From: Flectonema sp. DT1601
Lineage: Eukaryota; Euglenozoa; Diplonemea; Diplonemida; Diplonemidae
Reading direction: 5' to 3'
Assembly (NCBI GenBank): GCA_964019425.1
Contig: OZ025814.1
Span: 324,001 to 388,000 of the forward strand
DNA length: 64,000 nt
The translations under genes and the position numbers were made by a program. The notes below the pieces were generated by a model. That model was given only the letters and a program-made list of their open reading frames with translations. It did no database searches and was not told the DNA's origin. Below are positions 31,501-43,435 of the stretch, in pieces; within the stretch, counting starts at the first letter, position 1, and the number at the start of each line of letters is the position of its first letter.

Positions 31501-34500
31501 CATTTTATTTTTAAATATCCAACGTTGGTAAACTCTTACTACTTTAGTTCTGATAAACTTTCCAGGTGCTAATTCAATGCTGACACCAATACGACGTTCG
31601 ACGTCATTATCAGGGCATTGCATTTCTCCATTAACACCGACTGTGTCAATACTGAACTTAGCGCTTTGTTGACTGTGTGTGACTCCGATAGAAAGCTTTC
31701 CTTTTCCAATGTGATAGTCGTCACTAAAGAGAAGCGGTGTTGATGGATGGCTGACGGTGTCTCTTACTAATCCATTTGTTACTTCAGTTCCCCTTCCATC
31801 TTTAACAAATAACACTTCGTGACTGCTTAAGTTCAGCATCCAATAAGGTGAGTATATTGCAACTTCTCTCATTGCTCGTGAAGTGTCATCAACACAGGCT
31901 CTTGAAAGAAGTACCAATTGACATTCCCTAAGAGTATTCCTGTCAGTTATTTTTATAAGTGGTTCTTCAACATGAGCAGCCATATTATGTTTATGAATCA
32001 ATACAGGTTTACCTCTTGTGAATGACTGACTACTTCCTTCTGGAGACACAAGTGTGTAAACAGCGTACACTTCAGCATCCATCTCAATAGAAAAGACTTC
32101 TCGTTGCTCACCAGACTCAAGTCTAAACGCTGCTCTGACATCCAACATATTAGAACCTCTTGAGAGTTCTACATTTACAGGGCAGGGTAGTAGGTTCTCA
32201 AGTAAGAGGGGGGCTCTGATTTCTATTACACAAAGTTGAGAATTTCTTCGAACCACTTGTGTTTCACGAACTGTTCTTCTAAAGTACAGCGATAATGGTT
32301 CCTTCACTGTAACACCATCTCCAAGAAATCCACACATCAACGATCCATGATTTGGTTTTGAAGAAGTCACTGATAGATCTTTCTCACCACAAGTTGACCA
32401 GTGGTATCCTTCATGTTCTGGAAGTGATGATCTAAATGCAACTGAACAGTCTCCATGTAATAGACTACTTAAAGGTACACATGTTTCACTAATTCCATTA
32501 TTCTCTGTTAAGTCTTGATCAAGAGGACATGCAGGAATAGGAATCACGGAATTATGAACCCGCATTTCAAGAGGAAGTGATGACTTATTAGTAACAATAT
32601 ATCTACTCGTTAAGTTCAATGCCAACTGTCCTCCCCTTCTCCAAATAGTACCACAGACTAGACGTTCTGATTGTGGCATTAGAGGTCTCGGAATGTTAAA
32701 AAACTGAAAAGGTTCATTCTGAACTAAATTCAACTTTTCAGTACCATATTCCCCAAAGTCTATTTCGACAGAGAATACTCCCTCAGCACCTGCGGTGAAT
32801 TCGAGTGTCTTTGCTGAGATTTTTAGTTCCTTTCGATCTCTTTCCTCGTATTGTTTTTCATACTCTTTGTTTGTTTTAACGAAGTCACCCTTCAGCAGTA
32901 GGGTCATACCAGTATTATTTTGAACTACGTAACTGTGCTCGAATAGAGTTCCGATTAGATTTTGTTCTTCGTTGCAACCGACTTGACGAGTTCTAGTCCC
33001 GTCGGGGTTTAGTTTTCCTAAGAGCCCGACAGTCCAGTCTTCAGAGACTCTAAAAAGGGAAGTTAACACTTCAGATGATAAGTTAAATGATAAAGGTCTC
33101 TTACCAATTAATTCAATACTTGTTTGTGATGTCACGTGTGTTGATTCTGTTGGTTTTTGAGAGAATGCTATGCTGCATTCGTAGGGTTCCAAAATTGGTT
33201 CCCAAGCTGCGTTACCAAAGTTCATGTATTCGACTGTTGGGTTGATCGTTACGTCTCCCAAAATTGTTGTTTTTCCATTTTTAGCAACTCCCAGAGGGAA
33301 TCTAAAATTAACAGCGTATGGTATGGTATCACTGCAAAGTAAAGAGACTCTCATAAGTTCAAGATCGTATCCTTTCTGATCATCAATTATCAACAATGAA
33401 CAAGTTACTAATTTTATAGAAGCCGTTCTATCACTACTACCTTCATACACTTCAGAGAGAAGTACATCTGTTGTACCATCAGCTGCATGCCCTATTTGTG
33501 TATAATTAGGAGCATAAACGTCTTTAAGTGATTCTCTAATTCGGGTATCCTCTGCTGTTGCTTGACTCTGTTCACCCCAAAGAGACTTTGATAGATTATC
33601 CCAAGCAACTAATATTGTTTTTAAATCTTTGTATGATACTCGAATGGTGCATCGATCAGCGACGAAGTCAATTCTTTCTTCTCGTTGACTATTCTCGATA
33701 TCAATTGTTAGGTGTTGAATAAATCGTATTTCAGAAGGTCCTAAGACAGCGTGAATCTGAAGTTGGTTGAAGTCGTCAGTCGTAGATAGTGTGGTTGGGA
33801 ATATTAAGATTCTATCTCCTTTAAAATTGACATATTGTGATCCAGGATGATCTTCGTTAAGTGATACTGATAATTCTCCTTCAATGACTGCGACTATCAT
33901 TCGTGAGTTCTTGTCAGACATTTCTTCAGGTATTCTGACCATGAATCCCTTTGGCATTACTGCTCGCAGACTCCATTTCGTCTCAGCTTCTTTTCTCGCA
34001 ATCTCTCGTAGGTTTCCCTTTCGTGTTATAACAGAACTTGATTTCGGATCTACTATGACTCCTCCAGATCCGCTGAGGACGTAATCTTGAACTTCCCCTG
34101 GGCAGTAGACTTTTGTATTTAAAAACACGAGAGTAGTATTCTTAGCAACAACAAGACAGAATTTCTGAACATCAAACGGTGGAAGAACAATATCAGTACA
34201 CTTACAGTCACCTGTGAGGTACACAGAATACTTATTCTGTCCATCAACAACAACTCTACCTTCATGGTTACTCTTTACAATAAGACGATGGCTTGGGCCA
34301 AGGAACAGATCAGAGTCTAATTTCTGCCATGCATTTGAAACAATAAAGTGATCTTTATTTTCTTCTGCTTTAATCATCAACTTTGAGAGATTTTTGTTTC
34401 GAGATGCTAATTCAGCTGCCACAGGATCGTCTTGAGAAATGAAAAACCTCATCGTCTCTCCAAGAAGACCTGGGATCACAGTAATCTTTGCAGGAGGGAG

Positions 34501-37500
34501 ATAGAGTGATAAACTATTACTACCCGGTGCAGATACCATTTTGAATAATGGATCATTATCAGTTTCAGTTAATTCACAGTCATCAAGATCTTCTTCTCCG
34601 AATATCAGAAGGTCTTTGGAAACAGGAGATGCTTCATTTCGAATGTCTGCAACACCAAGTGACTGCATCCATAACTCAGTCTTTTGACATCCATTTAGCC
34701 TGTTCTCATACTTTACATTTAGTCCTCTTAGATATGATTGTAGTATCGGCTTTTTTTCAGTTTTAAGAATAAAAACACTAACAGAATGAAGCTCAGCTGA
34801 GAAAACTAAATTCAAAGCATCAGACAAACCAGGATCAACATGACTAGAAGTGTCTGCTTTGTTAACATGAATATCACCATCCATGGTCGGGTCTTCAGAT
34901 TCTTTAGTTTGAATGGTTTTGTTTTGTAAGACTGCCATATGCTCGTCAATCCAAGTATCTAAAACATTCGAAGAAAGAATCTCCAAGAAAGCAATATATT
35001 GTTTGTTACAAACCGTAACAGACATATCCTTAATAGAGGTTGATATTTGTATGTTTGGAAGTTTGTTTTCTTTATCGACAATCTTTCTCTTAACTGTACA
35101 ATTTAATTGCACATCGTCAAGTATATTCCCAGCAGTGTCATCACCGAGTTCGTGAAGCTTCAGAGAAGTGTTGGTAATGGTGAGTAAAAGGACTTCAATC
35201 CAGCAGTCGTCAACATGCTGTAATGATGTCTTTAACGATAACGTTCCAACAACAAAATTAGCATGCAGCGATGAAGTAATTGACGTCGGTATTATTAATG
35301 TTGGTTTCGCGACAACGACATCAAATTCCATCAGATTTAGAGACCCGGATCGATCAGCAGCCGCAGAAGCTGCCGCATCCTGAGCAGCAATAGCAGCAAT
35401 GTGAGCGGCATTGCTGGTGGCTTCGATATACTTGCTTGGCATATCTTTCATTAAATATGTGATGTCAAAATACCTCTGAAGCTGTCCAAGAGTACGCTGC
35501 AAATACACAATGCGACTTGCACCGACTCTAGCTTGGCATTTTGCTGTGTATTGAGGATTTTCTGAACTGTGCTCTTTACAAACGGTAAATTGCTCATAAA
35601 CGACCTCAAATGTACTATCATGTTCCTTACCACAAGAGATAAGATCGGGATATAAAGAACCAGTAAAGTGGTTTTTCAAACCAAAATTTTGCATGTTTGC
35701 TGAAACTGTTAAACTAACATCAGGTTTGATTACAATTCCCACAGTAGTCGTCTTCGCAGTAGCTGAGAACACCACTACGTTTTCTCCTTTTGAATCGCCG
35801 TTTCCAAAAACTGTTTTAAATTCATCCATGTTCACGTTAAGTTTAATCTCAGGGCTGGAAGACTGCGCGACTTGTTGATGATTATTATCATCATCATGAT
35901 GGTGATGATGACGCACTGTTCGTTTATGAGAATGAAATATTACATCATTCGAACTCCCAATACCTTGACTAACATTTATATATTCTGTAACGTATCCTAA
36001 GATTGCTGGTAGAGTGTTCCTATCGTTGTACAACAGCAATTGATTACAAGATACGTAAAGAGAGATTTGATTATCATCTAATTGTAAGGTAGATCTTGGG
36101 TCAGTCACATTATTAAATGAAGCTGTTACTCCATAATGGACTGTTTCTTTTGGTTGAATTCCGAGAAACACCTTATCAGATTCTGGTAATGAATCTTTTC
36201 GCAGTAAATCTAAGAATTGGAAACTTACGAGTGATATGTCAGCGGTCATGTCGTAGGGTCTTTTTGTGAATTTTGTTTTTAGAGATTTCATTCTGATTTT
36301 TGATATTTGTTGCAAGTCGTTATCAACATTCTTATTTAACAACAGTGACACCTCTCCCAGGGTAAACTCTACTTCCAGTTCTAACTTTTTAGGATTCGCT
36401 TCTTGTTTGACTGCCTTTGCAACAGTATTTTCATCTTTCTGTGCGAGTCTCGCATTATTGTACGTGTCTGATGCTTTCTTCTTGTCGGCTTTCCACTGTT
36501 CAAGCGCCCACTTTGCTTGCTGAACCAGGTTAAACAATTCTAGTGCATCTTCTGTTGTTTCTGTCCTGACTGTCACCCGAAATCGAGGAAGCTCTGCCTC
36601 GATGTACTTCTTATTATTTGGGTACTGAGGAAGATCAAAAATAAGATCTGTTTTTGTATCTTCACAAAGTGTTACTTCCAAAGTCGGTGAAATCATAACT
36701 ACAAACGTAGGCTTTGAAGGATCTGAATCTTCGAGTACCAATTTATATCCTTGAGGAATGAATGTAGCGTTATATGTTGACCATATAGTTTCAATCTGTG
36801 TCTCACTGTTAGCAGGGTTAATATAATTTGGTGGCAACACTTGAACAGATGATTTCCAAGCCGCAGTGTCTGAATCTGTATTGAGAGATCCACCAGAAGG
36901 ATTTGCTGCCCATGCGAGGATTCCATTCACAATACTCAGTGAAGTACTCAACGTTCCTGGAGACATTGTCATTTGAATACTCTCTAAGTCACCACCAAGT
37001 TTGATGATGGGTAATTTCTCATTATCAGGTGTGAGTGAATTCTGGAGCAGTACTTCAAGTTCGACACCCGACAACAGTTTTTCAACTGTCGAAATGTCAT
37101 CTTCAGTTTTGACTAACTGAAGCTCAGCTTGCATACCTTTTAGTATCATATTAAACTTATCGTAGTGATCTGAAGGTTTCAGCTCAGCAGAATTTTCTTT
37201 CAGAAGTGCCTTACGTCGTTTATCAACATCTGATTTCAGACTGAGGGTACCACTGTTAATCTCAAGACGAGTAGAGTTACTTATATGAGGAATACGAATA
37301 CGAGGACCAACAAGAAACAGATCAATCGCGACTGATTGTCTCTCCTCTAATACTAACATAAGTGATCTGGTAGCTCCAGAACTGAAATCTTGAAGAGCAG
37401 CAGAAGTAGCAGCTTCCAGTGATGATAAATTGATTTCCGGAGGTATTAATACTAACGATAAGACTTTTGAAAACCATTGCGGATCAAATGTAATATCAAT

Positions 37501-39762
37501 CCCTCTACTTATTAAGTTAATGGAACTGTCGCTAATCGCAGCGAGATCTTCATCTAAAGGAGGACTCGCATATGCCACACGAAGTAGATCACTCGGTCCA
37601 TCTTCTACACGAACAGAAGCAATACTCTTTTCTACACTACCATCAATATTTCTTATTGATAAGTCTTTTAATAATAAATTAGTAGACAGTCCCGTGTCGT
37701 GCATATTTACTGACAAAGTAGTTCCAGTGAATTCGAGTATTCCAAACTTAGAGGTATCGGCATAGCTCGGATAGTTTAGGTTGATTGAGGCATTGTCAAC
37801 ACCGAGATTGAAAACCATTTTAGTTTTTCTATTGTCTTCCTGAATATCTGGAGAGTCTCCAAGTAGTTCTTTTGCTTGCTCATCAATTAAACTAAAATCT
37901 TCTTCATCTTGAGCCAGATCTTCTTCGGTGTCCTTTACCTTCATTCCTGATAACCAACTCCCCCATGATTGCTGTTTTCTCTGACCTGCACGTCTCTTTT
38001 CTCTTTCAGCTTCCTTGTCACCATACAGGACTTTTCCCTTCGCAATTTGGTGGATTGCGTCTGCTCTGTATTTTTGTAACTCGCTTACCGGAAGGTAGTA
38101 GTCATATGTTTCCAAAGTCTTTTCTAAATACTTTTCTTCTTTAGAATCCTTCGGAGGAGATTCAATCCACGGTACTCTCTCGAGTTTTTTATAGGCGTTG
38201 ATGTATTCGTTTTCTATCTTTTTCTTTCCGCTGAAGGATTTGTCGGTTTGTTTTTGCTGAGAACGAATAGTTTTAATGACGCATTTCAAAGCAAATTTCC
38301 ACCAAGCAGCTGGGCCAACATGTACAGGGAAATTAGGTCTAGCTGCTTGATACTTTGCGATAGTTGAGTAGCGTTGAACGAATTGGGTGATCTCAAGTAG
38401 GGAAACAACTTGTTTTCGATTAACGCCAAGTGAAAGACCAGCTGAATGAACGTCAACTTGCATTCCAGGTAGATTTGACAGCTCATCGTTAAGTTTTCCT
38501 TTATTGCTGAGCTTTGCTAATTTCAAATCCAACGAAAGTGGATACAATAAATAATTATGCTTCGTTTTGTTGGTAAATTCCGAAAGCATAAGTTTTTGCC
38601 ACAACTCAGAAGGCAACCGATCAGATAAAACAGCAGTTGTATCTTTATGATCCATGTACAACGAGAAGTCTTCCAGCTGAACATTTTTTCTTATTAAATC
38701 ACCTACCTCAGTTATAAAGCACCTTGTCCAACTAATGTCTGTACTGCAGACAGTCAACGATGATAAAGTTGCTCCCATGATGTATGTGTGGGCAGGGTTG
38801 ATGACGTCGTCTTCGAAACGAATATGAATGGCGTTTATATTTAGTTGAATATTATTTATTATAGTTTCAATCAACCTGTCCTTGTATGATGATTGTTTTG
38901 CAACTTCTTCTTCTTTTAATTTGGTGTTGAGAAGCTCGTCGTGAGTGTTTAATTTCATTCTTTTTTCTTCAACAATTTCAGACTTTGTTTTATCGTCTGA
39001 TGTGTTTTTGAATCGAATTGGGTCTGACCAGGTTGTTCTTCCAACTCCGAGAGAAATTGGCTCCTCATCAGTTGGAGAATTAGAGTGTAGCTCCCTCCAG
39101 GGTCCTGCAGGACCTAGAGATCCTTCAAGCACCCATTCTTCAGGGTCATAGTCACAAGGAGTGCTAGCTGTTTGAATTCTGTACGACGCAACAGTACAAG
39201 CTCTTAATAATTTCATAACAACAGTAGTTTTTTTTGAGTGAGAGGTGAAGACTTCTCCATCTTTCCAACTGTGATTTTCCTTATCGAGAAGCGATGTAGT
39301 TTTTGATACTTTCGGATCATCAAGATGCCCTTCAGTTATAAATTCAATTTCTATATTTGAATCTGCTGAATTCATGAGTTGTAATCCTCCAATACAACAG
39401 CTTTTATTTGATGACGTCGGTGATGAAGAACCTTTCATCTTACTTGACTTTAATGTGAGTCTCACATAGTGGTAACGGTGTCCGAATGATTTTGGTTTTA
39501 CCAACAAAAGCAATTCATCAACAGTAACTTCAACAGCCTCTTTCTTTAAGTTGGTCCACGGGATTTTAATCTCCAAACTAGAGAGGGTTCCCTTGACTAC
39601 ATCTACCGGTAAGTCTAATTCCGCTAATGCTGATCGTTTTAATGTTAAGTTACTCAACGAAATCGATCCCTCAAATATCGATAATTGAAAGTCTTTTGCA
39701 TCTAAGCCTTCAATATATTGTGATGTGTACCTAGCGATTATCGGCGCTATAATCCGATTCAT
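28574..39762 (-). CDS. VPS13: VPS13 bridge-like lipid transfer protein with C-terminal PH-like and DysF-like domains
   Basis: Exons 39762-29515, 29437-29225 and 29128-28574 are all phase 0 and give 3,671 aa, a normal VPS13 length. The N-terminus is a chorein domain (IIARYTSQYIEGLDAKDFQLSIF). A poly-His/Asp stretch lies near residue 1,290. The VAB/SHR-BD adaptor-binding region starts near 2,370. The ATG2-like C-terminal region is classical (LGSIDMLGNPVGLIGNFG, then FLFGVGKGIGSMGRH and Gly-rich repeats) near 3,200-3,300. Exons 2-3 supply a PH-like segment and then DysF-type sequence (GWQWLGDWQIDRSE, DDGWEFAIDFKF, AVRRRRWTRN). VPS13 forms a hydrophobic groove that moves phospholipids between membranes at contact sites (established). 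Introns of 77 nt (GTTTGT donor) and 96 nt; the latter contains an 18-nt C tract on the transcript. Stop TGA. Confidence 0.95.
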
Positions 39763-40523
39763 TTTGAGATCAAGTCTCCTACAATAGCCGTGTTCACCAC
39801 CACCTGTTATTAAAATAGATTTTTTTTTTTTTAGTTTGAAAAATGCAATAGCTTCTTAACGTGAGGTTCCTGTGTCGTAACTTACTTTTTTTTTTACTAT
39901 GAAAAAAAACACACTGAAATTACAGTAAACGTACATTCGCAAAAGTCGGTTAAAAGCAAAGTAATCTACAAAGCAGCACCGTATGTTAACAATTGGAAGG
40001 GGGAGTAAAACAAATAAAGGAACTAAAAAACAAAAGATTTCTGCTCACTAATTAACTGGCTTTTTTATCAGCGAAAAAAAAGATGTCACTAACTGTGCTA
40101 GATGACGTTAGTATCAAGCGAGAGTTATCACAAGCAAATAATCAAATCGTAAGGGAAACAACGGTTAGGGGATACGGTAGTGTCAGTTAATTATAAAATG
40201 AGCGTATTGAATCGAGACATAACACATATGATCCTCTTAAGTCAACTACGGAACCCAATCACGGATTCGTGTTTTCATAGCTTTGGTTGGAAGGATCATT
40301 TCCCAGCTGTCCACCGTTCCCAAAGACTAACAGGTTTGAAAACAAAAAAAACGAAAAATAAATAATCAGGATAGGGTAATAAATAACTTATCTTTCGTAG
40401 TCCTGTCTGTATTAAACCTCCTCATGATATAATCACGTGTGTCAAAATGCCGACATACTACCAACACGAAATAAACCATGGCAATGCTGGCACAGAATAT
40501 TTACAGCTAAGAAGGGCTTCATG
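39763..40523. other. Intergenic spacer between VPS13 and PIP kinase
   Basis: AT-rich with T/A runs at 39821-39835 and 39885-39910, just upstream of the VPS13 start. The plus-strand frame at 40180-40365 has no support. No RNA gene seen. Confidence 0.5.
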
Positions 40524-42737
40524 CTATACTGTTTCAACAAATATTGCTTTGAGCTTCTCGCAAAAGCGAACAGAAAACTTTTCCGGTGGTATAACTGAGA
40601 TTTCACTTTCATCTGCGATGAGTCCCTTCAGTACTGTTTCAAATCCCTTGAATGTGGTGTATTCTTGTAGAATATCTATCATTCCAATGTAGTATATCTG
40701 TTTGTGTTTAGAGAGTTCGATTATTGGTTTATTATAAACTATGATTCACTCCCCCATAACAGGCGATACTATAAATTTATTTTACTTCATAAAATCTAGC
40801 ATTTGGTGTTCGAGCTGACCTCACTACGATCCTTAAGAAAGACAGCCGTCTCACCATGCATTCGGGTGGAGTGGTTAGAGCGAACTCCCCCCACCCCTCT
40901 TGCAGATGGTAGCGGAGCCCTGTAATGTACCACAATCCTAAGTACTGACTACAAGGGTAACGCACCTGCTAAATGCTGAGAAGTAATTCTTTTATTCAAT
41001 AATTATCAGAATGCCTATCACATCCTTGTCTGACCATTGCGGTCGGGACTTAGGGCTGGCTGTTGTTTCTAAATGGTATAGAACAGAATATTTTGCCCAA
41101 AAGAAATAAACAAACAAACAAAAATACTTACTGGCTTAAACACTAAAACAGGTGCAGTACAATATCTTATCAAGGTGTAAACCTTGATGAGTGATTTATA
41201 AAATCTAGCATTTGGTGTTCGAGCTGACCTCACTACGATCCTTAAGAAAGACAGCCGTCTCACCATGCATTCGGGTGGAGTGGTTAGAGCGAACTCCTCC
41301 CACCCCTCTTGCAGATGGTAGCGGAGCCCTGTAATGTACCACAATCCTAAGTACTGACTACAAGGGTAACGCACCTGCTAAATATTGGGAAGCACCTTGA
41401 AACTTTTTTTCTGCGACACCTTTCTGACGGAACCTTTCCCTCAGAAGACTAAAAGATTCGCTCATTTGCTATCTTCTGTCTCCAGGGATAGATGACGTGT
41501 ATCGTCATATCAACACATTGATGACTGATTTATAAAATCTAGCATTTGGTGTTCGAGCTGACCTCACTACGATCCTTAAGAAAGACAGCCGTCTCACCAT
41601 GCATTCGGGTGGAGTGGTTGGAGCGAACTCCCCCCACCCCTCTTGCAGATGGTAGCGGAGCCCTGTAATGTACCACAATCCTAAGTACTGACTACAAGGG
41701 TAACGCACCTGCTAAATGCTGGGCAATTTTCTTTAACGAAATTCTTTTAGTAAAACAAAAGAAAAACATACCTCACTGGCATCTACAGAAGGGATACCCG
41801 TATCAGTACAATGAGTCACTGAGTCACTTGGTGATCGAATACCCAACAGTAACGAATAATCAACAATGTTACAACTCTGTAGAAATGCCGCATCATTAGC
41901 AATTTGTTTATGAAATGCTGAGATACTTTGAAATTGTTTATGTTCACTCAAATCCAATGATATGGTTCTTCCCTTTTTAAAATCATTATCTTTATATAAA
42001 GTAACAGATTTACCGGATACCACAGTTGTAGAACCACCATCACGATTCACAGTTGATCCTTTAAGGTCATAAATTGTAGGTATTGTTTCAGGAGACTGAA
42101 GGATATTACGCATCAGTAGTAGTCGTTCCATATGTACTCCGTGAGAAGTTCGGTAGGAGACGCCATACCAACCAAGAAAGACTGGTAGTAGAGAACATTT
42201 GTGGTTCATTATGTATTTTTGATATTTTGGGAGTATCGTTTTGAGGAAACTAACTTCACGATCATTCATAGATTTTAAAACCAAGTCTCCCATAAAAAAG
42301 AATGTCGATCCTCCCTTTCCCGGTGAGGATACCTCACTCCAATCCAGTGACAGTTGATCAGTCAGATATTTTGGAGTGATATCAAAGTGTTTTCGGATTC
42401 TTGAAAATACCGGGTCTGCAAAAACTGATATTTTTATCTTCTCTGGAAGACTATATCTCGGTCCAGGAGACTTTGATTTACTCCTTTTTGCCTTTGGGCT
42501 TTCTTCGTTAGTCACAGGGGATGGTGGTGTTATTGGTCTCGTATCTTCTTTGTGAGTACAAACTTTATTTACCTTAGCTGAATAATCTCTCCGACTGAAG
42601 TCCTTATCATTCATATCCGATTCTGATATTTTTGCTATTTCTGGGACAATAGCACGAAAGTCAGTCGCTATAAGAAATGAAACCGAACCTACATTAACAG
42701 GATCCCCCAGATGGTTCCGGTTGGTAATTTCCAACAT
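40524..42737 (-). CDS. Phosphatidylinositol phosphate kinase (PIPK family), two exons
   Basis: Exons 42737-41772 and 40697-40524 join in phase 0 over a 1,074-nt intron, giving 379 aa. The N-terminal 100 residues are poorly conserved. PIPK motifs are clear: the glycine-rich loop region (SSPGKGGSTFFFMGDLVLKSM), a SLLPVFLGWYGV segment, the MERLLLMRNIL stretch, YDLKGSTVNRDGG, and the catalytic MDYSLL-type motif (IVDYSLLLGIRSP). The second exon gives the end of the fold (IYYIGMIDILQEYTTFKGFE, then ISVIPPEKFSVRFCE). The family phosphorylates phosphatidylinositol phosphates, mostly to PI(4,5)P2, at the plasma membrane. The linker between DYSLLLG and IYYIGMIDIL is short (about 24 aa), so the catalytic region is compact. 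Type I versus II cannot be assigned. ATG verified; stop TAG. A very short A/T-only intron just upstream of the ATG is possible. Confidence 0.92.
40789..40978. repeat. 190-bp intronic repeat, copy 1
   Basis: Begins ATAAAATCTAGCATTTGG and ends CACCTGCTAAATGCTG. Nearly identical to the copies at 41198 and 41532 over the whole unit. The plus strand includes GGAGTGGTTAGAGCG, which resembles a tRNA/pol III A box, but no properly spaced B box is seen. Confidence 0.97.
41198..41387. repeat. 190-bp intronic repeat, copy 2
   Basis: Same unit and orientation as copy 1, offset 409 bp, differing at a few positions (CTCCTCCC for CTCCCCCC; AAATATTG for AAATGCTG). Its left flank GATGAGTGATTT is shared with copy 3. 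Confidence 0.97.
41532..41721. repeat. 190-bp intronic repeat, copy 3
   Basis: Same unit and orientation, offset 334 bp from copy 2. Differs from copy 1 at GGTTGGAGC for GGTTAGAGC. It lies 50 nt inside the PIPK intron donor. Confidence 0.97.
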
Positions 42738-43402
42738 TTTTTTATTCTTCCTGTTTTTTTTTTTAAAAAAAAAAAAAAATTAAATACCATTGAAGACTCA
42801 AAAATAGTGAATGAAAAGTGTCCAGTTAAAAAATGAAACTTTCAAACAAAGAGAATACTTATAGCAGAAAGTAGTAATAACATTTATTGGGGGTGGGAGG
42901 TGGGGGGTGGGGGGGTGTGGGGGGGGAACTGATTCACCGTTGAGGTAATAGTGTGGTAGAGAAGCGAAAAGGGAAAATTCGAAATGGGACTCGACGCTGC
43001 ATCGATGAAACTTTTTTTTTGTTTTTTTTGATTTTTTTTTTTGATTATGCAAAAAAGTCTGTCATCGAGCGAGTCAAGACCCGCACCAAGACCGGGACGC
43101 GTTTGTATCAGATGTAATATCTCCTGGGGTTTTTACTTAAAGTAAGAAAATATAAAAAAAAAACCTTTTTGTGCAGCCATACGGAACGTAATTACCAACC
43201 GACAGCAACAAAAAGGGGGAATGAACAGAAAAAAATAAATTGAATCAGGACAAAACGTAATACAAAACTATAAGTATGAATAACTGAACTTCGTTTTCGG
43301 GTTTTCTACTTGAGGGTGGGGAAGATCCTTTCGCGCAAATTAATATATCCTGCTATGTCTGCATGCTTACCTTCGCCTTTCTGTCACCTAGAATAATTGG
43401 CT

Positions 43403-43435
<33 letters not shown>

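Larger units (their letters stand above)
40698..41771. other. Long PIPK intron containing three repeat copies
   Basis: Bounded on the transcript by a GTATGT donor (41771) and a CAAACAG acceptor (40698-40700). Most of its length is three near-identical 190-bp units with unrelated spacers of about 219 and 144 nt. Confidence 0.9.

Noticed and set aside
29633-39151. Many plus-strand ORFs inside the VPS13 gene
   Set aside because: Antisense shadows of a clear 3,416-codon exon.
40777-41708. Three similar 62-101-residue minus-strand ORFs
   Set aside because: They are translations of the 190-bp intronic repeat, begin at GTG rather than ATG and differ only as recent DNA copies would; no evidence of protein selection.
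40698-41771. Repeat units as spliced-leader or snRNA genes
   Set aside because: No Sm-like AATTTTTGG site and no recognisable leader-GT junction in the unit; spacing is irregular.
42746-42780. A 34-nt intron (GTATTT...AAACAG) just upstream of the PIPK ATG
   Set aside because: It is only an A/T homopolymer with chance splice-like ends and too short; no coding exon was found on its far side.
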